From assembly GCA_017985675.1 (NCBI GenBank), contig JAGNXB010000004.1, positions 1 to 64,000 of the forward strand: a stretch of DNA of 64,000 bases. Reading direction: 5' to 3'. This document shows positions 17,580 through 26,982 of this stretch, in pieces. Numbering within the stretch: position 1 is the stretch's first letter; each line of letters begins with the position of its first letter. A model generated the notes under the pieces. It saw only the letters and a list, made by a program, of their open reading frames with translations. It made no database searches and had not been told where the DNA came from. This stretch comes from Saprospiraceae bacterium (GTDB lineage Bacteria; Bacteroidota; Bacteroidia; Chitinophagales; Saprospiraceae). Both the position numbers and the translations under genes were made by a program.

Positions 17580-18269
17580 TTATTCCCGTCGGCCTAAAAA
17601 CATAAAGACCAGGTAAAGTAATTGGACCAAGGCAGCTAGTGCTGCGGCAACATAGGTCATTGCAGCCCAGGTAAGTGCATCTTTTGCACCATCATATTCC
17701 GCACCTCGTGTTACATTGGTTTCGTCCAGCCATACTAATGCCCGTTTGCTGGCGTCAAATTCCACGGGAAGTGTGACGAGACTAAAAATAGTCGTCACTG
17801 CAAATGCCCCAATAGCAATGAGCAGAATGATAGGGCTATTAAAACTTGCCATACCGACTATCCCTAACATGAAGAGATACTTCTGAAGCGAGGAAGAGAT
17901 TTGAACAACAGGTACTAACGCTGATCGCATTTGCAACATGCTATATGCAGTTGCGTGCTGTACTGCATGACCACATTCATGGGCAGCAACCGCTGCGGAG
18001 GCTATATGACGTCCTTGATATACTTCCGGGCTAAGACTTACTGTTTTGGTTTGAGGGTTATAATGGTCTGTAAGCATCCCCTCACCCTGGACAATCTGGA
18101 CATCTGTGATGCCATAATGGTTCAACATTTGCCGGGCGACTTCCTGACCGCTTAGTCCGGATTGAAGTGGTTCTAAGCTGTATTTGGCAAACTTACTCTT
18201 GAGCCTGCCACTGATTAGCATACCGATACCGGTAAAGATTAAACTTATTACAATCAATCCCATATACAT
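17580..18269 (-). CDS. YugP-type neutral zinc metallopeptidase
   Basis: The 229 residues begin with a membrane helix (about residues 2-20) and contain the zinc motif HECGH within VAAHECGHAVQHA near residue 92. Three further hydrophobic segments follow (around 115-135, 137-158 and 205-225). This matches the membrane zinc metallopeptidase family of B. subtilis YugP (PF04298). Substrate and function are not known. Monocistronic with its own terminator. Confidence 0.85.
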   Translation of the reverse strand: MYMGLIVISLIFTGIGMLISGRLKSKFAKYSLEPLQSGLSGQEVARQMLNHYGITDVQIVQGEGMLTDHYNPQTKTVSLSPEVYQGRHIASAAVAAHECGHAVQHATAYSMLQMRSALVPVVQISSSLQKYLFMLGIVGMASFNSPIILLIAIGAFAVTTIFSLVTLPVEFDASKRALVWLDETNVTRGAEYDGAKDALTWAAMTYVAAALAALVQLLYLVFMFLGRRE

Positions 18270-18360
18270 AGTGCGTGTCTTTTAGTGGTTAAACGGATCT
18301 ATAACAAATAGAAAAGGACTATCGTTCGGAAGAAAATATGCCAAACCGACGAACGTACTA

Positions 18361-19638
18361 TTAATCAATACGATCGAAGCCTGTATACCGATGAAGGGCT
18401 TGAGGTAGACGAATCCCATTACCATCCTGGTGATTCTCCAACATGGCTGCTACAATTCGGGCAAGTGCAAGCGCACTGCCATTCAAAGTATGGGCTAGTT
18501 GGGTTTTTTTGGTTTCTATTGTCCGGTACCGCAGCTTCAGGCGGTTACTTTGGAATGTTTCGAAGTTGGAAACGGAACTTACCTCCAGCCAACGCTGCTG
18601 GGCTGCAGAATAGACTTCAAAATCAAACGTCAAAGCTGAGGTAAAGCCCATATCTCCACCACAGAGACGCAGAATCCTATAAGGCAATTCCAATTTTTCT
18701 AAGAGACCTGACACATGGTTAAGCATGGTCATCAATGTTTCATAAGACCGATCCGGATGTTCAAGGACAACGATTTCTACTTTGTCAAACTGGTGCACCC
18801 GATTCAGTCCACGTACATCTTTACCATAAGCTCCTGCCTCTCTCCTAAAACACGGTGTATAGGCGGTCATTTTTATTGGAAAATCCTTTTCTTCCAGAAT
18901 GACATCGCGATAGATATTGGTTACTGGCACTTCTGCAGTGGGAATAAGGTAAAGATCATCGCGATCTACGTAATACATTTGGGCTTCTTTATCGGGCAAT
19001 TGACCCGTACCACGTGCGGAATCGGCATTGACCATCAATGGAGGTTGGATTTCTTCAAAGCCTGCATTTCGGGCCTCTTCAAGAAAAAAATTGATGAGTG
19101 CCCGTTGCAGAATAGCCCCTTTGCCGCGATAGACGGGAAAACCAGCTCCGGTAAGCTTTACCCCAAGCGGGAAATCAATAATTTTATAGATTTCTGCCAG
19201 TTCCCAATGCGGTTTTGCATCCTCAGGCAAGACGGGCATGGGTTGATTCCAGGATTGATATATTTCATTGTCCTCCGGTGTTTTACCATTGGGTACAGAA
19301 TGATGGGGAATATTTGGCACACTGAGCAAGAGCTCTTCAAGGGCTAGTTCAATCGTTTGCTGTTCTGCTAACAAAACCGACTGGCTTTCTTTGATCGAAG
19401 CCACTTTCTCTTTTAACGAGCTGGCTTCCTGTTGTTTGCCCGATTTAAACAGATCGCCTATCTGGCTGGACAGTTGGTTTATTTCAGATTGAGCCTGATC
19501 GGTTTCGGCTTGTGACTTCCGTCGTTGCTCATCCAAATCCAGAATGCGATCTACGATGGCAACATCGTTGAAGTGACGCTTTTGCAATCCTTCGATAACT
19601 CGATCCTTCTCTTGTCTTATAATTTGAGTAGTTAGCAT
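18361..19638 (-). CDS. serS: seryl-tRNA synthetase
   Basis: Charges tRNA-Ser (and tRNA-Sec where present). From the ATG at 19638 it has 425 residues: an N-terminal coiled-coil arm (about residues 30-105, with many Glu/Gln/Lys) and the class II core with motif 2 FRREAGAYGKDVRGLNRVHQF near residue 255 and the C-terminal motif 3 GNGIRLPQALHRY. The open frame extends 32 codons upstream, but the family start is MLTxQxIRxxK, and a TATCTTTG box lies within that extension. Divergent from rho. Confidence 0.94.
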   Translation of the reverse strand: MLTTQIIRQEKDRVIEGLQKRHFNDVAIVDRILDLDEQRRKSQAETDQAQSEINQLSSQIGDLFKSGKQQEASSLKEKVASIKESQSVLLAEQQTIELALEELLLSVPNIPHHSVPNGKTPEDNEIYQSWNQPMPVLPEDAKPHWELAEIYKIIDFPLGVKLTGAGFPVYRGKGAILQRALINFFLEEARNAGFEEIQPPLMVNADSARGTGQLPDKEAQMYYVDRDDLYLIPTAEVPVTNIYRDVILEEKDFPIKMTAYTPCFRREAGAYGKDVRGLNRVHQFDKVEIVVLEHPDRSYETLMTMLNHVSGLLEKLELPYRILRLCGGDMGFTSALTFDFEVYSAAQQRWLEVSSVSNFETFQSNRLKLRYRTIETKKTQLAHTLNGSALALARIVAAMLENHQDGNGIRLPQALHRYTGFDRID

Positions 19639-19681
19639 AAACTGAAATTGGTACGGCTTGCCCTGTTGGTGGAAATTTTGG

Positions 19682-19689
19682 CAAAGATA
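19682..19689 (-). promoter_or_regulatory. TATCTTTG -7 box for serS
   Basis: Exact consensus on the minus strand, about 40 nt before the serS ATG. It is 24 bp from the rho -7 box on the other strand, so the two promoters are back to back. Confidence 0.6.
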
Positions 19690-19713
19690 ACGCAGGATGA
19701 ATGAAAACTTTGT

Positions 19714-19721
19714 TACCTTTG
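19714..19721 (+). promoter_or_regulatory. TACCTTTG -7 box for rho
   Basis: Exact consensus on the plus strand. It implies transcription start near 19725 and a leader of about 155 nt before rho at 19880. The leader begins with a stem TGGCT/AGCCA (19724-19740). Confidence 0.65.
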
Positions 19722-19879
19722 CATGGCTGGTCAAAAGCCACGCTATTTCTGGACCGCTTTTACCGAATACATCTGCGGGTTTGATTTAAGAAGATCGGTA
19801 CCCTTTATTCCATTTGCTATAGGCTAACAGACATACTACCAATTTATTTATTTCCAATCATTAGCACATCGTCCTACCT

Positions 19880-22270
19880 ATGTACGATATTTTGCAGTTG
19901 AACGACATGCTCGTCAATGACCTACGTGACATTGCCGAAAAACTGGACCTGAAAGGTTTCAAACGACTTACCAAACAAGAACTTATATACAAGATTCTTG
20001 ATCAACAAGCCATCTCTGCTGTTCCAGTTCGTGGTGCGGGCAGCACTGATTCAGGCCCTATGGAAGTGGAGGAAGTGGAAGAAGGCAGAGTCCGAAAACC
20101 AACTGGTCGCACCACTAAAAAGCCAGAGGATACTGATCAGACTAAGGATGGTCCATCAGTAAGTAAATCTGAGCGTTCGGATCCAAAAGGTGACACTAAA
20201 GATAAAGGCAAAATCCTTCCTTCCAAAACGCCTACAACCCAGCGTGCAGTTAGAAATCAACCCCCTTCTACACCTCCGGAGAATGTAAAAGGACAATCTG
20301 ATAGCGGCAAGGAAGAGGACACCAATGAACAACGCGGCCGCAGACAACCGGACATCAGGCAAAAAACCTCGCCCGATTTAAAAATCAGGGAGCAAGATCG
20401 TATCTCATCAGACCAACAGGGACAGGAACGTCTTGATCGCGATAAAACGAATTCAAAAACGGAAAGAGACCGCGACGGTCGTGAACGGGATCCACAAGAT
20501 GGTGCAGGGCGGAACAAACCTCGGGATCCGCAACGTGACTTGAGAGACCGGGAACGCGAGCCAAATCGTGATCCGCGTGACCGGGAACGCGAGCCAAATC
20601 GTGACCCGCGTGACAGAGACCGCGAAATGCCACGTGATTCGCGTGACGGCGGAAGGGATACCCAACGCGATCCACGGGACAGAGAGCGCGATGCCCAACG
20701 CGATGTACGTGACGGTGGTGGACGGGATGCTCAACGCGATCCACGCGACAGGGAGCGCGACACACCCCGCGATCCACGCGACGGCGGACGGGATTCGCAA
20801 CGCGATCCACGCGACAGAGAGCGCGATGCCTCACGTGACACACGTGACACACGTGACGGAGGACGCGATGCACAACAGCGTGATTCAAGAGACAGAGAGC
20901 GCGACAATGCGCCTGATGGACGGGATCGTGAGCGTGATAACCAACGCGAGCCAAAAGAAAGGGAAAGAGAATCAACACGTGATCCTCGCGATAGAGATCC
21001 CAGAGATCGGGATCTTAGAGATCGTGACCCGAGAGATCGTGACCCGAGAGATCGGGATAACAGACCATCCCGGTTGTCGGCAGGTGAAGACTACACTGCC
21101 GACTCAGCCGAATCCAGACCTGCTAAAGTCAGCGATTTTAATATCGATATTGACGGCATGGTCCAAGGCGAGGGTGTGTTAGAAATGATGCCGGATGGCT
21201 ATGGTTTTTTAAGGTCTAGTGACTATAACTATTTATCGTCGCCCGATGACATTTATGTATCACCATCACAAGTCAAACTTTTTGGTTTAAAAACCGGAGA
21301 TACGGTTATTGGACCCATCAGGCCGCCAAAAGAGGGGGAAAAATATTTTGCTCTCCTCAAGCTGGACAGCATAAATGGATTGCCTACAGAAAAAGTGCGC
21401 GACCGGGTTCCTTTTGATTACCTCACGCCGCTTTTCCCTACCGAAAAGTTCAATCTTAGTACTTCAGCTACTGGAAAAGACTACGGAAATCGACTCATTG
21501 ACTTATTTACACCCATCGGGAAAGGTCAACGTGGCCTCATTGTAGCCCAGCCGAAAACTGGTAAAACATTTTTACTGAAGGATGTCGCTAATGCCATCGC
21601 AAAAAACCACCCGGAGTGTTATCTCATCGTCCTGTTGATTGATGAGCGACCTGAAGAAGTAACGGATATGAAACGATCCGTCAGGGCTGAAGTGGTATCC
21701 TCCACGTTTGACGAACCAGCAGATAATCACGTTAGGGTAGCTGGTATTGTGTTGGAGAAGGCAAAGCGCCTTGTGGAATGTGGGTATGATGTAGTCATCC
21801 TCCTGGATTCCATTACTCGTCTTGCCAGAGCCTATAACACGGTTGCTCCTGCAAGTGGAAAGGTACTGTCCGGAGGTGTGGAAGCAAATGCCCTGCATAA
21901 ACCGAAAAAATTCTTTGGCGCTGCCCGAAATATTGAAGGGGGCGGATCATTAACTATCCTGGCTACTGCACTTATCGATACAGGAAGTAAAATGGACGGT
22001 GTTATCTTTGAGGAGTTCAAGGGAACTGGAAATATGGAATTGCAGCTTGACCGCACATTAGCGAATAAGCGGCTATATCCGGCTATTGACCTTACCAAAT
22101 CAAGCACACGTCGGGAGGATCTTCTACTGGACAAGGAAACCTTGCACCGTATGTTTATCCTGCGAAACCAACTCTCCGATATGCGTCCGGATGAAGCCAT
22201 GGAATTTTTGCAAAAGTATATGAATGGTACCGTTAGCAATGAGGAATTCCTTTCCTCGATGAACGGATAA
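19880..22270 (+). CDS. rho: transcription termination factor Rho with a very long Arg/Asp-rich insert
   Basis: RNA-dependent ATPase hexamer that ends transcription. The 796-residue protein has a Rho N-terminal helical domain (1-45), a low-complexity charged region (about 50-415), an RNA-binding cold-shock-like domain from about 420 ([14 protein letters not shown]), Walker A QPKTGKT (557-563), Walker B VVILLDS (near 637) and the SGGVEANAL and [17 protein letters not shown] loops. E. coli Rho has 419 residues. Residues about 194-395 are almost pure RD/RE repeats from tandemly repeated DNA. Long disordered inserts are known in Bacteroidota Rho and have been linked to condensate formation in Bacteroides. 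Start by fit to the family. Confidence 0.95.
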   Translation: MYDILQLNDMLVNDLRDIAEKLDLKGFKRLTKQELIYKILDQQAISAVPVRGAGSTDSGPMEVEEVEEGRVRKPTGRTTKKPEDTDQTKDGPSVSKSERSDPKGDTKDKGKILPSKTPTTQRAVRNQPPSTPPENVKGQSDSGKEEDTNEQRGRRQPDIRQKTSPDLKIREQDRISSDQQGQERLDRDKTNSKTERDRDGRERDPQDGAGRNKPRDPQRDLRDREREPNRDPRDREREPNRDPRDRDREMPRDSRDGGRDTQRDPRDRERDAQRDVRDGGGRDAQRDPRDRERDTPRDPRDGGRDSQRDPRDRERDASRDTRDTRDGGRDAQQRDSRDRERDNAPDGRDRERDNQREPKERERESTRDPRDRDPRDRDLRDRDPRDRDPRDRDNRPSRLSAGEDYTADSAESRPAKVSDFNIDIDGMVQGEGVLEMMPDGYGFLRSSDYNYLSSPDDIYVSPSQVKLFGLKTGDTVIGPIRPPKEGEKYFALLKLDSINGLPTEKVRDRVPFDYLTPLFPTEKFNLSTSATGKDYGNRLIDLFTPIGKGQRGLIVAQPKTGKTFLLKDVANAIAKNHPECYLIVLLIDERPEEVTDMKRSVRAEVVSSTFDEPADNHVRVAGIVLEKAKRLVECGYDVVILLDSITRLARAYNTVAPASGKVLSGGVEANALHKPKKFFGAARNIEGGGSLTILATALIDTGSKMDGVIFEEFKGTGNMELQLDRTLANKRLYPAIDLTKSSTRREDLLLDKETLHRMFILRNQLSDMRPDEAMEFLQKYMNGTVSNEEFLSSMNG
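20461..21066 (+). repeat. degenerate tandem repeat encoding RD-rich insert of Rho
   Basis: Units of about 24-45 bp built on GATCCACGCGAC and AGAGAGCGCGAT recur throughout, with synonymous and small-indel differences. The phase stays in frame with rho. Long reading frames on the opposite strand and in the +1 frame are by-products of the repetition. Confidence 0.8.
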
Positions 22271-22281
22271 ACAGCTTGTGC

Positions 22282-22311
22282 CTCTGGATGCAGAGCTGCC
22301 TTCATGTTTTT
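22282..22311 (+). terminator. weak candidate terminator after rho
   Basis: CTCTG (22282-22286) and CAGAG (22291-22295) form a short stem; a T run follows only at 22306-22311. Marginal. Confidence 0.25.
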
Positions 22312-22570
22312 CAAGCACAAAGGTGGCGGTGGTCAAACCGTTAGAATGGAACAGTTATTCTGTTTTAGGGTGTTTTATGGCTGTTTAGGAACAAGTTACT
22401 ATCTGCTAATGAACCACTTAAGTTGAGGATGTTACGCTGATCAGAGACTCTTAAACAAGGATTTCTCCGATTTAGCAATATAAATTAGTTCATGGTATAG
22501 GACATTTACAAAAATATCTTTACCTTTGCAGTCGCATTTTTGAAAACTATTTCTACAAGATTCGCCGAAG
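22312..22570. other. intergenic region rho-rpmH with rpmH promoter
   Basis: About 260 bp without a gene. The only clear element is the TACCTTTG box at 22521-22528 near the end, which serves rpmH-rnpA. Confidence 0.5.
22521..22528 (+). promoter_or_regulatory. TACCTTTG -7 box for rpmH-rnpA
   Basis: Exact consensus; predicts a transcription start near 22532 and a leader of about 39 nt. I see no convincing -33 TTG. Confidence 0.65.
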
Positions 22571-22726
22571 ATGAAAAGGACCTACCAACCGTCAAAAAGA
22601 AAGCGCGCCAACAAACATGGCTTCCGCTCACGGATGGCTACCAAGAACGGCCGCAGGGTTCTTGCTCGTCGCCGTGCACAGGGCCGTCACAAATTGACGG
22701 TATCTGATGACAAGCACGTAAAATGA
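22571..22726 (+). CDS. rpmH: 50S ribosomal protein L34
   Basis: A 51-residue basic protein starting [19 protein letters not shown] and containing [19 protein letters not shown], the L34 signature. It is slightly longer than the usual 44-47 because of the tail [11 protein letters not shown], which is common in Bacteroidota. It precedes rnpA, the near-universal order. Confidence 0.96.
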   Translation: MKRTYQPSKRKRANKHGFRSRMATKNGRRVLARRRAQGRHKLTVSDDKHVK

Positions 22727-22754
22727 GGATAGCTGGTCTATTCCAGTCTATATT

Positions 22755-23162
22755 TTGAGTGCCAACTTCCGTTTTCCATCCACAGAGCGGCTAAAAAGTC
22801 GCAAAATCATCGATATCCTTTTCAGGGATGGTCGTGCGTATTTTATGTATCCTCTTCGTGTACATATTTTATCCGATGATTTATTGGACACCGCCCCACT
22901 GCAAGTTGTTTTTGCAGTTCCAAAGCGCAAATTTCGAAAAGCAGTTGACAGAAACCTGATCCGGCGCCGGATGCGCGAGGCCTGGAGGTTGAACCGAAAG
23001 CCCCTATTAGATCAATTGAATAGTGAACAACATGTACTGCGCATAATGCTTACCTATACCGGAAAGGTGGAAGACACGAGCTATGCCAGGATATTTGCAG
23101 CCACAAACAAGATAATCACCCGGTGCATTAACGAATCAGGACCCATTTCGGAAGGAGAATAG
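22755..23162 (+). CDS. rnpA: ribonuclease P protein component
   Basis: Protein subunit of RNase P, which matures tRNA 5' ends. The 135 residues show LKSRKIIDILFRDGRAYFM and the RNR-type signature KFRKAVDRNLIRRRMREAWR (about residues 55-74). The start is a TTG at 22755, 28 bp after rpmH; no ATG fits. The yidD/yidC genes that follow rnpA in many bacteria are absent here. Confidence 0.92.
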   Translation: MSANFRFPSTERLKSRKIIDILFRDGRAYFMYPLRVHILSDDLLDTAPLQVVFAVPKRKFRKAVDRNLIRRRMREAWRLNRKPLLDQLNSEQHVLRIMLTYTGKVEDTSYARIFAATNKIITRCINESGPISEGE

Positions 23163-23167
23163 GCGCT

Positions 23168-23590
23168 CTAAACCTCGGTCAATGCTGCAACGGCCAATGT
23201 ATAACCGGTTAAACCCAGACCACTGATCATACCTTTGCAATGAGCTCCGGTGAGAGAACGATGCCTGAATTTTTCTCTTGCCTGAATATTGCTGATGTGC
23301 ACTTCAATTACGGGGTACATAGCACTCGACAACGTATCCGCCAATGCATAAGAAGTATGCGCATAAGCACCAGGATTAAATACTACAGCCTGGAACCCTT
23401 GAGATTGCACTGATTGAAGCCAATCAATCAATTCACCTTCATGGTTGCTTTGCCGGTATTCAATCGTATGGTCCGGAAACTTTTTTTGAAGGGCCGGAAT
23501 AAATGACTCAAAGGAGGTCGTCCCATAAATGTCAGGATCCCTCGTACCTGTAAGGTTTAGGTTCGGCCCATTTAGAATCAATACCTTCAT
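23168..23590 (-). CDS. aroQ: 3-dehydroquinate dehydratase, type II
   Basis: Third step of the shikimate pathway. The 140 residues contain the type II hallmarks: ILNGPNLNLTGTRDPDIYG at the start with the catalytic Tyr, NPGAYAHTSYAL near residue 73, EVHISNI near 99 and RHRS near 111. Length is normal. Its stop is tail to tail with rnpA (5 bp) and it follows recQ by 9 bp, so it is probably cotranscribed with recQ. Confidence 0.95.
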   Translation of the reverse strand: MKVLILNGPNLNLTGTRDPDIYGTTSFESFIPALQKKFPDHTIEYRQSNHEGELIDWLQSVQSQGFQAVVFNPGAYAHTSYALADTLSSAMYPVIEVHISNIQAREKFRHRSLTGAHCKGMISGLGLTGYTLAVAALTEV

Positions 23591-23599
23591 CGTTAGTCC

Positions 23600-25801
23600 T
23601 CAGTTTGCCATTTCGGAGAGAAACTTGATGCGGATCAAGCGTATCTCGTCATAGGTGATATCGCTATCCTTCAGCTCCTTGTAAGCAAGGTCCATCGCAT
23701 CGGAGTCGGCCTCCATGAAAAAGTCATAAATCTCCTCCCTCACAGGCTCATCAATGGTATCCTCGATATAATAGTCCAGGTTGACACGGGTGCCAGAAGC
23801 AACTATCGCATCCAGTTCATCTAATAAATCATCCATCGTCAACTCATTCCCTTTGGCAATCTCCAATAACGGAAGTTTCCGATCTATACCCTGAATGATA
23901 TTCACTTTCATTCGGGACTTATTCGCTACCGTCTTGAAAAGAATATCTGTTGGCCGCTCGATTTCGTTTTCCTCTACATACTTCATGATAAGTTCGAGGA
24001 AGGGCTTTGCATATCGTTGGGCTTTCCCAAGACTTACACCGGAGACTTTGATCATATCCTCCATGGTGAAAGGATATTGTGTTGCCATATCCTCAAGTGA
24101 TGGATCCTGGAAAATCACATAGGGAGGAACATCCAGCTTTTTAGCTTCCCGACGACGCAAATCTTTGAGCATTTGCAGTAGGTTGTCATCCAATACGGCT
24201 GTTTTACCCGATGTATCTTCCCAGTCTGCAGCTACTTCCTTATCAAAATCGTGATTCAGGGCCATAAGGAATGAACCACCGGTTTTTATAAACTGCTTAC
24301 CCTTCGTTCGCAGTTTGATCAAGCCATACTTTTCTATATCCTTGTATATAAAATCTTCCAAAAGTCCATTTCTTAGAATGGAGTGCCAATAGTCTTCATC
24401 CTTGTGGACACCTTTTCCGAAGAGCGGATAGGTTGTAAAGCCAAAATCGTTCATTTCTTTGGTAGGTTTACCAAGAATAAAATCGATTACTGTCTTGATG
24501 CCATGGTTTTCTTTGATGGCCTGTACACTAGCCAAGGCAATTTGCAGATCGGATCCAACATCAATTTTATCTTTTGGATGTCGGCAATTATCGCACATTT
24601 TGCCACATTCTTCTGTGGCATAAAACTCACCAAAATAGTGCAATAAAAACTTCCTTCTGCAAGCACTGGTTTCCACATATCCCACCATCTCCTGCATAAG
24701 CTGAGCACCCATTTCGCGTTCAGCTACTGGTTTGTCTCTCAGGAACTTTTCAAGTCGAAGCATGTCCTGATGAGCGTAGAACGTAACACAACGTCCTTCA
24801 AGCCCGTCACGTCCTGCCCGCCCCGTTTCCTGGTAGTAGTTTTCAATACTTTTGGGAATATCGTAGTGGATGACAAAACGAACGTCGGGCTTGTCAATAC
24901 CCATTCCAAATGCTATGGTTGCCACAATGACATCAATCTTTTCCATCAAAAAGGCATCCTGCGTTTGGCTCCTCAATTTGGCATCAAGACCAGCATGGTA
25001 AGGCAGTGCTTTTATGTTGTTCACAGCAAGCATTTGGGCCAGGTCCTCAGCAGTTTTACGGCTTTGGACATAAATGATACCCGACTTGCCCTTCATCCCC
25101 TTTATGATCTCGATAATCTGGCGTGTGGTTTGTTCTTTTTTTCCTTTGGGCCGGATCTCATAATAAAGGTTGTGCCGGTTAAAAGAAGATATAAAGGTTC
25201 TCTCGCCCTTAAGATCAAGATTTTTAATGATGTCGGAACGCACCTTAGGAGTAGCTGTGGCTGTTAGTGCTATGATGGGGATATTGTCATCAATCTCTTC
25301 GATCATAGTCCTGATCCTGCGATATTCCGGTCTAAAATCATGACCCCACTCCGAGATGCAATGCGCTTCGTCTACAGCGACAAAAGAGATTTGTACTGAT
25401 TTAAGAAACTCGATATTTTCTTCTTTGGTCAAAGTTTCAGGTGCTACGTATACCATCTTGGTCTTTCCAGCAGAGATATCTGCTTTCACCTCACGCATTT
25501 GGAGTTTACTCAACGATGAGTTTAGAAAGTGGGCTACCGTATTTTCCTGGCTGTATCCTCGGATGGCGTCTACCTGATTTTTCATCAGCGCAATTAGCGG
25601 ACTGATAATAATGGCGGTACCAGGCATCATTAAAGCAGGCAACTGGTAACACATGGATTTGCCTCCACCTGTAGGCATGATCACAAAAGTATCATACCCA
25701 TCCATAAGACTGCGGATTATTGTCTCCTGGTCCCCCTTGAACTTACTAAATCCAAAATGTTGCTGGAGCGCCTCCAGTAAAGGTTGTTGTGTCGTTAACA
25801 T
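23600..25801 (-). CDS. recQ: RecQ-family ATP-dependent DNA helicase
   Basis: 3'-5' DNA helicase for recombination and fork repair. The 733 residues include Walker A MPTGGGKS near residue 40, motif II VDEAHCISEWGHDFRPEYR near 140, motif V/VI ATIAFGMGIDKPDVR and QETGRAGRDG, and the RQC zinc cluster (CRRKFLL through CGKMCDNC, near 375-400). An HRDC-like region (near 530-600) and an extra C-terminal helical domain follow, as in Bacteroidota RecQ. Length is normal for the phylum. Confidence 0.94.
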   Translation of the reverse strand: MLTTQQPLLEALQQHFGFSKFKGDQETIIRSLMDGYDTFVIMPTGGGKSMCYQLPALMMPGTAIIISPLIALMKNQVDAIRGYSQENTVAHFLNSSLSKLQMREVKADISAGKTKMVYVAPETLTKEENIEFLKSVQISFVAVDEAHCISEWGHDFRPEYRRIRTMIEEIDDNIPIIALTATATPKVRSDIIKNLDLKGERTFISSFNRHNLYYEIRPKGKKEQTTRQIIEIIKGMKGKSGIIYVQSRKTAEDLAQMLAVNNIKALPYHAGLDAKLRSQTQDAFLMEKIDVIVATIAFGMGIDKPDVRFVIHYDIPKSIENYYQETGRAGRDGLEGRCVTFYAHQDMLRLEKFLRDKPVAEREMGAQLMQEMVGYVETSACRRKFLLHYFGEFYATEECGKMCDNCRHPKDKIDVGSDLQIALASVQAIKENHGIKTVIDFILGKPTKEMNDFGFTTYPLFGKGVHKDEDYWHSILRNGLLEDFIYKDIEKYGLIKLRTKGKQFIKTGGSFLMALNHDFDKEVAADWEDTSGKTAVLDDNLLQMLKDLRRREAKKLDVPPYVIFQDPSLEDMATQYPFTMEDMIKVSGVSLGKAQRYAKPFLELIMKYVEENEIERPTDILFKTVANKSRMKVNIIQGIDRKLPLLEIAKGNELTMDDLLDELDAIVASGTRVNLDYYIEDTIDEPVREEIYDFFMEADSDAMDLAYKELKDSDITYDEIRLIRIKFLSEMAN

Positions 25802-25979
25802 AGTCGGTTAAGCCAATTAAAGCGTATTTTTGGGCCACATTGTGTGGACTTTCAATACTCGTACAATATACGGATTAGGTACTACCCAAAGGGCCTGGAA
25901 TGGAAGATAATTTTCAAATAAACTGTTAATACCTCCTTCGTGGTATACCCTACTCAAAAAGGAGTCCAAAAATAATGAA

Positions 25980-26954
25980 ATGGACCTGGAAATGGAAGCC
26001 CGAATTCTCAATACGGCAAAAAATACGATCGATATTGAAGCAAATGCACTTCGGGATCTGGCTAGCTCTTTGGGCAAATCGTTTGCCATAGCTGTAGAAG
26101 CCTTGTTGTCCATGGAAGGCCGCCTGGTAATAACCGGTATTGGAAAAAGCGCAATTGTAGCCCAAAAAATAGTCGCTACACTGAACAGCACCGGCACACC
26201 CTCCATCTTCATGCATGCTGCAGATGCCATCCATGGTGATTTGGGCATGATTAGAGCTGAAGACCTGGTGCTTTGCCTTTCAAAAAGTGGAGAAACTCCT
26301 GAAATAAAAGTGTTGGTCCCTCTTTTAAAACATCGGGTACGGATGCTCATTGGGATGGTTAGCAATCCGGAGAGTTTCCTGGCAAAACAAGCAGATGTAG
26401 TTTTGCTAACTCCCATAAGCCAGGAGGCTGATCCCAATAATTTGGCACCTACCACAAGTACTACTGTGCAAATGGCTTTAGGGGATGCTATAGCAACATC
26501 GCTTTTGGCTCTTCGGGGATTTTCACCCATAGATTTTGCCAAATATCATCCAGGGGGAGCATTAGGCAAACAACTCTACCTGAGAGTAGCTGATCTTTAT
26601 CCTTTGAATGCACGTCCTGCCGTTGTAGGCGAAGCTACACTAAGGGAAACCATTCTTGAAATGACATCTAAGAGACTAGGCGCAACGATTGTCGTAAATG
26701 AGTCAAGCCATATCCTTGGAATTATAACAGACGGAGACCTGCGGCGGATGCTTGAACGAACAGCAAACACATCATCCATCCGTGCAATCGATATAATGAC
26801 TCCCAACCCCCAATCGGTCCAACCCGAAGAAATGGCAGTAAACGCACTCTCGATCATGCGTAGTTATAATATTACCCAATTGCCTGTTTGCCAGGGAATA
26901 GAATATGTGGGCATGGTCCATCTGCATGACCTCCTGAGAGAGGGCATCATCTGA
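25980..26954 (+). CDS. kdsD: D-arabinose 5-phosphate isomerase, KpsF/GutQ family
   Basis: Converts ribulose 5-phosphate to arabinose 5-phosphate, the precursor of Kdo in lipopolysaccharide. The 324 residues have an N-terminal SIS domain (about 35-180; GIGKSAIVAQKIVATLNSTG and HGDLGMI) and two CBS domains (about 205-320). A purine-rich AAAAAGGAG lies 7-15 bp before the ATG, unusual for the phylum. Divergent from recQ. A 241-codon frame on the opposite strand is a shadow. Confidence 0.92.
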   Translation: MDLEMEARILNTAKNTIDIEANALRDLASSLGKSFAIAVEALLSMEGRLVITGIGKSAIVAQKIVATLNSTGTPSIFMHAADAIHGDLGMIRAEDLVLCLSKSGETPEIKVLVPLLKHRVRMLIGMVSNPESFLAKQADVVLLTPISQEADPNNLAPTTSTTVQMALGDAIATSLLALRGFSPIDFAKYHPGGALGKQLYLRVADLYPLNARPAVVGEATLRETILEMTSKRLGATIVVNESSHILGIITDGDLRRMLERTANTSSIRAIDIMTPNPQSVQPEEMAVNALSIMRSYNITQLPVCQGIEYVGMVHLHDLLREGII

Positions 26955-26982
26955 TTAAAATGGAATAACCGGAACAATTCAC

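Noticed and set aside
18323..18355. CGTTCG/CGAACG stem after serS as terminator
   Set aside because: Only a 6-bp stem with a 21-base loop and no T run.
20385..21182. Two ORFs of about 200 codons overlapping rho on both strands
   Set aside because: Products of the same RD-encoding DNA repeats; the translations are His/Val/Arg repeats.
25817..26542. 241-codon ORF antisense to kdsD
   Set aside because: The sense frame encodes complete SIS and CBS motifs; the antisense protein has none.
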